Shown: piece by piece, positions 54,901-64,000 of the stretch | Position numbering within the stretch: the first letter of the stretch is position 1 | Layout of the letters: every line of letters begins with the position of its first letter | Assembly: GCA_903813345.2 (NCBI GenBank) | Contig: CAIIXF020000002.1 | Span: 31,614,926-31,678,925 of the forward strand | Direction: 5' to 3' | Source: Owenia fusiformis | Lineage: Eukaryota > Annelida > Polychaeta > Sabellida > Oweniidae | Length of the DNA stretch: 64,000 nt | The notes under the pieces: generated by a model | Told to the model about the DNA's origin: nothing | Seen by the model: the letters and a program-made list of their open reading frames with translations, nothing else | The model's database searches: none | Translations under genes and position numbers: made by a program

Positions 54901-57795
54901 ACATCATTACCATGGAGTTAAACCAATCATTTAACTGGGAATTAAAAAATAGCAAAATCTATATCGAAAAACCTCTCTAATCCGAACATCTCATTTTGGT
55001 CCCAATTTTGTTTTTTCTAATTGGATTACATATTAAGAAACTCTGAAATGGGAACACCTACTAATGAGAACACCTGCAAATCAGAACACTTTTAACTGAA
55101 TCCATCATTTGAATTAGACACGTTTAACTGTATCATAAATATTTTTATAAAAATATGAATGGAATGTTTTCTGCACTTGCTCTATGCCACTAAAAACTCT
55201 GCCTTTGCAAAATTGCTCTAAGGTATGGAACAAAATAAACAACATCCCCCAATCACAGAACTCCTAAGATCCACAATATCCTCTCCTATAAATATTCAAG
55301 GAATGAGTTCTGCAGCTCTATGTCCAGAGGAATTGTAAACATGTGATTTACAAAGTTTTGTTAAGATTTAGATGACACTTATATAAGATGAGGATAGTTG
55401 AAGACCTTAGGGATATTTCCAGAATTATAACATGAAGACAAATGATTTTCAGCAAAGTATGGCATGGCAAGTGATTTTAGACAGTGATATCTTTCACCAT
55501 GATGCAAGATATAACATGAAGACAGATGATTTTCAGCAAAGTATGGCATGGCAAGTGATTTTAGACAGTGATATCTTTCACCAAGATGCAAGATATGGCC
55601 GTCTAAGAAGATCACTTGTACTGCACATGGACCTTTGATAAATATTAGATGATACACAAGGTCAGTTGAAGACCTAGAGGATATTTCTAGAATTTGAACA
55701 AGTCTGACAGCTATATATTCTGAGATAAGAATAAAGTGCTCTATGACAGTTTATCTAAACGCCATTTGATAAAATGAACAATATAAAGTCTTATAGACTT
55801 GTTAATTGAACATGGCTACATTTGATTGCAAATTAATGTTTTTGGTATCAAAACATTTTGGTTCCAAAAACAAGTTTTTATTCTTTATTGTATTTGATTG
55901 ATTCCCATGTCTTTGTATTGTTTGGTTAATTTCTTCTGTTGCTACTGCAATAGACATATTAGACAGACATGGCTCCAATTGACACATAAAACATGTTCAT
56001 GCAAATGATCATGACACCTCTGAATTATCACAATTACTGCATACACATACACAAAAACATATTTGTACATTTCAATCTAACACTAATGGTTTTAATGCCA
56101 TATCAGTATGTTTTTTGGGCTTCTTTATATTTTTTCCCAGAACTGTGCTATGAACTTGAAAACACCAATGTAACGAGTACATACGAAATAATCTAAATAT
56201 TATCAACTCATTACACCAAGAAGAGCTATTTTGCTTATGTTTATTTATATAAATAATCCAGGCCTATTACCTTGGTAATCGGATTCAATCCTTAAATACA
56301 CCATATGACATCATCAACTGAATGCAGAGTGCTCTAGATATTATTCCCTGGATATTGTATTATAATTAACACATAAGCAGCCCTTTCACTTACATTGAAC
56401 AACAATAGCAAAATCCCATAGCACACCAAAAATGTTCAATCAAACAGAAAACAAATAGAGAAAGAATTTTATGAAAATAAACATGCAGAATATACTTCAA
56501 GTATGGCCAAAACCAGTTCAAATTTTGTAACCTGGCAACACCAAGTTAAAGTGCTAAAGGGAAGTTAGGTGCAAATGAATCTCCTAATAAGCAGATATAT
56601 AAGCACCTGGTATCCCGTGCCCATGACTAATATTTTAAGATGGCCATGTTTTGAATGTAAAATAGCATGGAAAGGAGTGGAATCAACAAGGACCAAAGTA
56701 CTGAACACTCTTTCCTTTATAAAAATGTGGGGAAAGCAGACACTCCATTTATATTTTATCAAAAAGAATGTTGAACAAACCTAACAGTATGTGCAATTTA
56801 AGCAAGAATGAGTTACTTTCCAATGAAATGCTGAAGCCACTTTAGAAGGCAATGGACCTTATCAGTACTATAAACATTAATGTAGACTTCCTAAACCTTC
56901 ACAATAATTTCTTTCCACTTTTTGAATTCAAGAAAAATTGATCTAAATCAAATAGTATGGAATGACTGTTTTGAAAAGTTTCACCTTTCATGCTAACTAT
57001 ATACATTTAGATTTGAACATGATTTTCTGTTCTAACATATTTTAGCTATTGCTTCAGCTCTCTCTGAGTTGCTATGGGCACATATGCAACATGTGTTTAT
57101 TAGATTCTACATATTAAGTGGATTAGAAAGATGATCAGAGAGCCTGCGGGAGTCAACATCCCATGACCTTTTTCACTTTTGACATCCAGAAATATCATGT
57201 CATTTAACTTCAATCCTAATCTAGATGTCCAAAATTTATCAACTATCTCATTTTTTAAGATTTGCCAAAAACAACTGAATTCTCAGTACAGGAAATATGT
57301 AATGCTCAACTGGATGTGCCTTCCTGTTTCTGATGCTGGAGAGATCACCATAATATTCTACAGATCAACAGACTCTCAGGAAGTTGAGATAACAGAGAAC
57401 TTCAAAAGAAATTGCTATGATTTGATCTGGCTTTGTGGCCATTATAACTCTGTGTTTTTTTAATTCCTTTCCGATTCCAAAAAAAGAGTTCAGTCACATG
57501 CCCCAATCAATAGAAAACCTTATCAGATTAGTAAAAATTATCAACTAATGGTTTTCCTTAATGTGGTTTGACAAAAATAAACTCATGCCAATGAACTATT
57601 CACCTCCATTACTCAAAAGTATCCTTTCCTGTAGTTTCATTCTGTTTCTTTAAAAGAGAACTTCACCTACACTCCCTTATTACTAGGCTCTGAAACTCAT
57701 GGTATTGGAAAATATGTTAAAACTAAAAAAACATGTTCATAGCATCTCTCTCGCTTTGCATCACAATGTGGTCCAGACAGAGATGGAGAAGGCAT
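51901..57795. other. No gene recognised
   Basis: I found no exon supported by family similarity. A 113-codon minus-strand frame (53988-53647) has one hydrophobic stretch but no recognisable domain. The region includes a local duplication at 55385-55700 and a C10 run near 52050. Confidence 0.45.
55385..55700. repeat. Local nested duplication
   Basis: An ~83-bp block starting AACATGAAGACAAATGATTT occurs twice in tandem (55429-55511 and 55513-55595) with few differences. The flanks also repeat: GTTGAAGACCTTAGGGATAT near 55397 and GTTGAAGACCTAGAGGATAT near 55665. It creates short false ORFs on both strands. Confidence 0.75.
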
Positions 57796-57804
57796 GGCTT
57801 GCCA

Positions 57805-58143
57805 TACCTTGCACGCAGAGTCTAGTTTATAAACTACCCTCTGCCTAGTATAGACTATATTGCAGTTTAGCAGACCCCCGCCCCAAAGATAAGTGCCTTT
57901 GACACTTTGACAAATCTACCACACTGACCCTTTCTCAACTAATCTGCGAAGTGGAAGGGAACAGGTGCTAAATATGTGCTCATTAACTATGCGATGATGT
58001 CATAGAAAATGACCATATATAAAGTTGTGCGTTTTTTCGACGACAAACTCTGATTGGCTTGGTGAGATCAGAGATTTATTGTAAACTCAGAGTGAAGACG
58101 AAGCTCTCTTTTAAGAAGTGAAATTGAACGAATGCAAAGGGTA
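57805..58143. mobile_element. Mutator-like non-autonomous element, copy 2
   Basis: It is flanked by perfect 9-bp direct repeats GGCTTGCCA (57796-57804 and 58144-58152). The ends TACCTTGC and AAAGGGTA are inverse. It aligns with copy 1 in full: CAGAGTCTAGTT near the left end, a TGACCATATATAAAG box near 58011, and GTGAAGACGAAGCTCTCTTT at the right. The CRE-like site is decayed here. A 9-bp target duplication is characteristic of Mutator-like elements. Confidence 0.8.
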
Positions 58144-58656
58144 GGCTTGCCACAATCTCTCAAGACAAAGTTTTAGTTGATAGTGAACACAGCTGGTGTC
58201 AACATGATAATTTTTCAATTATTGGTTGGTATTATACAAGTACATCTTGTAACATCTTGTATGTTTGTGTTAGATCATATTTTAGGATATTTTCATGACT
58301 GGTTCAACTCTAAATGTTTTTTAGTACAGTGTTTTGAATAATGCTATCTGTCTCAACTCTTTGGTACTTGTGCTTACATCAATTTTGATAAAGCACCATC
58401 TATTCACTTCAATACGTTGAATGAGTTACATTTGATCTCAATGATAAGATAGAGTCTAACTCTAAACTGGACCTGCCAGTGTGAAAAGTGTTAATATGAT
58501 GACCTTGTCTTTGATAAACAACTTTGCTAATTAGAAGCTACAGATGTCTGGCCGTGTCTTGTTTTTGTAATCAAATCTTCCTGATTATTTCAAACTCAGA
58601 GCTAGTCATCCATTAGCTACTAGATTGTTGATCAATACACAGAGAAACATGGTACT

Positions 58657-58818
58657 CAGGGGCGGATCCAGGATTAAGTGTTAGGGGGGGGGGGGCGTAT
58701 GATAATAACTGTGTGCGAAGAGACAAATTTTGTAAAAAGCGATGAGGCAAAACACAAATTTTCCGACTTTTTAGGGGGGGGGGGCGTGCGCCCCCACGTC
58801 CCCGTCTAGATCCGCTGG
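58657..58818. mobile_element. hAT-like miniature element with G-rich interior
   Basis: The ends CAGGGGCGGATCCAGGA and CTAGATCCGCTGG are inverse. Flanks share TGGTACT (58650-58656 and 58819-58825), or 8 bp with one mismatch. The interior carries two G10-12 runs. CAGGGG ends with 8-bp duplications are typical of hAT elements. Confidence 0.65.
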
Positions 58819-59996
58819 TGGTACTAGTGAACGCCTTTGATTCCAGTACGTTCATTTGAACGCCACAAGTAGAATATTTGAAGACTTGAAATACCCAGAA
58901 AATACTGGCAGATCAATTTTCGTAAAGTTACAGATTTGTGTTCGATTCACTAGGAATTTCCCTTTCTCCTTCTACTGTTCTCGCTGCTGTTGAGTTGAGC
59001 TGTTGGTGTTTAGGGATATTGAATACTCTATCAAACTAATTGAAATGATGGCAGTCACATTTGGAACTGTTAATTATAAGAAGCACCAAAGGTCAGAACT
59101 GAACTGAGAGAAAATTTAAAGCTGGCTTTGGCATTTAATCTACAAAAAAGAATACACTTTGCAATCAAATGTCATCTTCGTTCACTCTGCTCCCTTCGGT
59201 CTCAATGCAGTGAAGACCAAGCGTGCGAAGATTATCAAATGTGGGTTCCTAGGAGAGAAGTTTTCACCGTTAATCTTTCTTTAAAGATATGTTCTTGAAG
59301 ACAGATTTTGCTGCCTAATCTTGTTTACAAGTTCAAGGTATACCATCAATATATCTGCCAATATGGAAGGCTTCTGAATATTTAGATAGCTCAGATGAAA
59401 TGAATGCCAAAAGCCTAAAGGTGAGTGGTAGATATGATTTAATTTTTTTTAATAAAAATGAAAATTCAGGTAATACTTCAAATAATGCACTTAAATTAGC
59501 CCTTGTATTACCCCCCCCCCCCTTCAACAGACATATACCTATGCATGTTGGCTAGTAAAACATAAAACATATAAGTGGTAGGGAGCACTTCATTACAAGG
59601 CTACTCATTAATGAAGTGAAGAACATGAAGGTTATTGATTGGATAAACAATTTATGGATTGGTCACATGTGCTATGAATTACTAGGACAGGGTTAAGAAA
59701 GATGTTAAATTGTTAATCAATATCACTTCCTGACTTAACTCAATATATATTTTTATCATATATTTGATATCTTTACAAAGATTCATAAAATGTTCATAAA
59801 CCCAGCGTGAAGAAATCATAGCAAATTAGGTAATATAATAACTGTATATATAATGAGAGTTGCAATATATACTCAGTTACTGAATAGTAACTGATGACAG
59901 GTTATACAAAGGTATGTTACATTAGCCTATTGATTATTAACATTTTTCATAACATCGTTAACTACAGTCAAATGCACAGTGACGAGATATACTGTA

Positions 59997-60233
59997 CAGT
60001 TGGGGACATAAATAAATGACAGGTGGATTTGCTGAAGTGAGGATTTCCCATGTTAAAAATAAGAGAATTTACAAGAGGCCATACATCAGTGGATGAGATT
60101 ATACAAAATGTAAAATATACAAATTTTAAGGGATATATATCTAGACAATATTGGAAATTATGGGCTTTCAGACCACCATAATTAGGAAATGGTGATCGAA
60201 AATCGACCTGTCATTTATTTTTGTCCCCAACTG
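59997..60233. mobile_element. Mariner-like miniature element
   Basis: The ends CAGTTGGGGACATAAATAAA and TTTATTTTTGTCCCCAACTG are nearly perfect inverses and are bordered by TA on both sides. TGACAGGT/ACCTGTCA extends the pairing. The 237-bp length and lack of coding sequence make it non-autonomous. Confidence 0.85.
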
Positions 60234-61513
60234 TACCTTAAACATGTTGATGGGAATATTCATATTGATTAAATGGAGTTAGCAATCTTTATTATAACAG
60301 TGCGAAAGACTGTACAATTGAACTGAAATGACCAGAACCATGTTTTTTAAATGGAAGAATGGAAACAATATTCGTTTTTATAAGAATCATATCAATCTCA
60401 TATCATTGGATAACATAAATTGTTCATGATTAAATATAGATCAAAATTTTACACGCTCTTAGCTAAATTATTACAACATTAATCAAATTGTACATACTAC
60501 ATACTGGTGGCCAATATATACATATACATGTATTGAACAATATAATCAGCTGTACCACTATACAGACACATGATAACATTGGCCAGCTGTTCTTAATAAT
60601 CTAATAACAATAGTGCAATACATTACGCCTATTGGCCAAGAGACATCATTACATCACAGCCAGCATTTCATCCAAACACAACACAGTAGCAGCTGATAGG
60701 ATAAAAACACTACATCTTATTTACTGCATCTTCTACGTGTTTGCCAGTAATTGGGATACATGTAAAACATTAGAAATATTTTCAGATGAAATGTTAAAAT
60801 ATTAAAAGGATAATTTACTTAGTAGGATAATATAAACATACATTTAGAAGGTAAGATTTACTTTTAATATTCATTCCCAGTTACATTAAAGGAGACGCAA
60901 TAATGTGATATTGTAACTTAGTAATTAGTAGTCAAGTAATGTCCAATACTGATGAAATGTTTTTTTATTTTACTTTTGTTGTTGTTTTGGAATGTTTCTT
61001 AGGTTGTATGTTGTAGTTTACTAGGTTTATAGGTATATTCATAGTATTTTATAGAGTTGTCTTGCTTCAGGCTTCACCTCTTAGATAGAGGGTGGACTGG
61101 TGGTGGGTCCAAAGGCTTATTGCAAGACTATTTATATTTAATTATATATACGTACATGTATAACTCAATGGGTTCATCTGTGATGCTTTTCTATGGTTTT
61201 CTTAATGTTGCCCTTTGTGATTTCTGATTTATTAATGCATAAATCCAGGCACACCTGAAGTTCCATTACAAACAGCAGTTATGAACTAAGAATAAATTCA
61301 CCTGCAGTAGCCTAGATGATCGCTAACCTGGTAATCAAGGTATATTTTAAGTAACCTAAATTATGCTGGTATATACTCAATACTTGCATCACATTTTTTG
61401 GGTTTTCCATATGGGTAGTTGGGGAGGGTACATTTCTGTTCATGATTTGAATAAGTCATGAAAAACTTGCTGCCTTGTGTAATATATTTCTATAGAATGG
61501 GAGCAATATGATG

Positions 61514-61965
61514 TAGTGTTGTCGCGATTAATCAATACATCGTGATATACATCGCCAAAGCTGATTCTGGCGATGCATCAATGTCTGAAACAAAACATCG
61601 ATGTTTTTAAAAAAAATTAATTTGCCAAAAATCACCCTTTCTAATCTTATTTTGACGCCAATCGCTTACCTTTCTCATGTCTTATTTCATTTTCCAATGT
61701 TTTCTGATATTCTTTCGCTTTAAAACTGTTGTAGCTAATCGAAATGAACCATTAATCTAATAAAAAAACTACTTTACTTTCATTTCACCCTTACTAGAAG
61801 TTCCCGGATGAATCGGATGTTCGGTATTTTAGTGCATTAGCGTTCGGTATTTCAAAGCACTTTCCTCGGACTTTTTCTCGATGTACATCGCGATGTGCAT
61901 CGATGTTTACTACTGAAAATTGCCGATGCATCGATGTACGATTATGGCACATCGCGACAACACTA
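61514..61965. mobile_element. hAT miniature element with perfect 8-bp target duplication
   Basis: The ends TAGTGTTGTCGCGAT and ATCGCGACAACACTA are inverse, flanked by ATATGATG on both sides (61506-61513 and 61966-61973). Subterminal ATCGATG and CGATGCATC words recur on both strands, as expected of transposase-binding sites. The 452-bp element has no transposase frame. Confidence 0.9.
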
Positions 61966-61973
61966 ATATGATG

Positions 61974-64000
61974 TAGCATCATATGCAAATGATAAACAGA
62001 GTGTTGCTACAGTTTTGCTAATGAATAAATGGAGCGCCTGTTGTCAAATAAAGAGTGATAATAGATGATATCACAATATAAAATGATATTGCTATTTGCT
62101 ATGGTGATGATTATCAGACTCATATTTTTCATTGTGATGAAAATGTTGTCTCGATAAATAAGCTGATACAGTTGGCATATCCTTGTTTTTATCATATAAC
62201 CTCACAATAAAATCAAATGCATTCTTTATATCTAAAAAGCAAGTAATGGCTTGTTATTCTGAAACTGGTATGATTCCCTAGAGGACCACTTGATCTGGGA
62301 TGTTTTGGGGGATCCGTGTTAAAGTTGAAAGAACAATCTAAGGTCATATACAATGAAACTTGCACTAGACATAGTCTAGATAATCTTGATTTACAAACTT
62401 TTATCTATTTCAAATGATGTTAACATTTAACAGGTTTTCTCAGCAATAAACAACCATTATCAGTTCAAACTGTTCACAAACTAATTGATACTGGACAAAA
62501 CAAAGACATAAATCAGACTTGACTTCAGTCATATACAGTACAAAGTCCAAAATACAACATATACATAAGTTCAACATTCACAATACGGTTCATGGAGTAG
62601 AATTCTTTTGGCAACCTTTCAGATTAAATACTTGGCACTCAATGCACATCTTCACAAATTAACAAAGCGGGACAGAATCAAAGAAATGTGTAGAGAAGAC
62701 AAGATATTACCGGGACAGTGTAATGGCATTTTATCATCTTTTGAATTGTTCTGAGATGTAATATTCAAATATTTCTAATTGGAATTCAAAGAATTTATGA
62801 TGTCACAAACTGAATGTTATGAAATAACCATAAAGAACTGAGGAAGGAGAACAGCTGGTGAGTATAAGAAATGGCACATTCCAAGTGCAGTCCTCAGAAA
62901 ACCTTCCTAATTCTGAATTGAGTATCAGTGCGAGTATATAAGTATATGATGAGGCATTTCTTGAGGATGGGCATACCTCTTAGTATGATCTGATTCTAAA
63001 ACACTGTATAAGTAACTTCTACAGATCTATATTTGACTTGAGCTGCTGGAAAATTCTCAATTTTGAGCAGAAACAATTGCACCACAATTTACAAATAGAT
63101 TGATATTTGAAACTCGATTTCCTCAATTGTATCCAATAATGAAGCCTTGGTTAATATGAAACAGTTTAGCTCATAATGTTAATTACAGTATTAAACAGTA
63201 TCTGAAAATAACTAATATTATTCAGTAACAATGGGTAAATGCAGATAGCTCTACATCAAAATAAAGTATCAACTTCAAATAGCCTAAAACAAGAGCCCGG
63301 CCTGATCTGAAATGCTCAAATTAAAGAACGATGACCTGAAATAGCCCAACAGTATAAATGCTACATTGTGACGCAGATTATAAATATGTGAATTGAGTGA
63401 TAATTGATCAAGTATTGATTTTCAAATGAGAGTATTCACATATGAAAGCCTATCAGTAAAACAAAACCTAGATTTGCTGGTAAGTTATCAAGCTGCTGAA
63501 TGTGTATCATTCATTTTGTGAAGATGGTTGCCTCAATTTATGCCTGAGTCACATTTGCTCAATATTGTATTCAATTTTGAACAAAATACTCAATCTGCCG
63601 GGCGCCGTAGTGAAAATCAGAGCAAATGTGACCAAGGAATTAAGCATCTTATTCACAAGGTTTCGATTGTCCCTACCTCTAAACCCAGTAAAAAGTAACA
63701 ATGCAATTTGAGAGCAATGAAGGAAATTGCTTGAATTGTTTACTCAAGTGAATGGCCATGAGGCAGATTACTTATATGGTTATCTCAAGTTGAGGGGTCA
63801 TGAGGCAAATTGTTTCTTATGATAATGTAAGACCGTCTGATTGTGATTGGAGGTGTTCACATTTTAGAGTTTGCGTTCGACAGATTCTGGATTTGAAGAA
63901 AAGTGAGCAACATTCTCGATGAACATTGATCGTTCGATTACCCTCATAACGTCATGATAAATATAGTAATTTATAGTAAATATTTGAACGTTTTTGTATA
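61974..64000. other. No gene recognised
   Basis: AT-rich sequence without supported exons. Upstream exons of the GLYR1-like gene may lie beyond the window. Confidence 0.45.

Overview
The window is nuclear DNA from an animal: AT-rich, with introns bounded by GT and AG, small dispersed elements with terminal inverted repeats, and proteins closest to animal families. The kinesin tail reads much like sea urchin and vertebrate KIF3A, so a marine invertebrate bilaterian (invertebrate deuterostome or lophotrochozoan) is the best guess. The species cannot be named from the sequence alone. All exon calls were read by hand from splice signals, frame and family similarity. Layout: (1) 1-14.3 kb holds no gene I can name; it carries several tandem arrays and palindromes, including 18 units of a 32-bp repeat with SRF-type CArG boxes. 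(2) 33537-14395, minus strand, is a complete 16-exon gene for the kinesin-2 motor subunit KIF3A (703 codons). (3) 34497-35783, plus strand, is an intronless gene for the mitochondrial protease HTRA2, in divergent orientation to KIF3A with 960 bp between the two ATGs. (4) 45119-39222, minus strand, holds the last seven exons of a GLYR1-like beta-hydroxyacid dehydrogenase; the 5' exons lie upstream or were not found. (5) 45.2-64 kb is mostly intergenic or intronic and full of transposon relics: a foldback element with tandem-repeat arms, a 5'-truncated non-LTR retrotransposon nested in a small element, a pair of Mutator-like elements, and hAT-like and mariner-like miniature elements. The standout is inside KIF3A. 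A 144-bp unit containing the splice acceptor and nearly all of exon 15 is repeated 27 times in a row, and only the copy farthest downstream has the full exon end and a good donor. A second array (114 bp, six extra copies) repeats the end of exon 14 with its donor, each copy looking like an in-frame 21-nt micro-exon. A third array in intron 9 repeats the exon 9 donor motif. The gene therefore carries dozens of echoes of its own splice sites. Intron 5 also holds a 4.1-kb palindromic element bearing eight X-box (RFX-type) motifs, notable because KIF3A is a ciliary gene of the kind RFX factors regulate.
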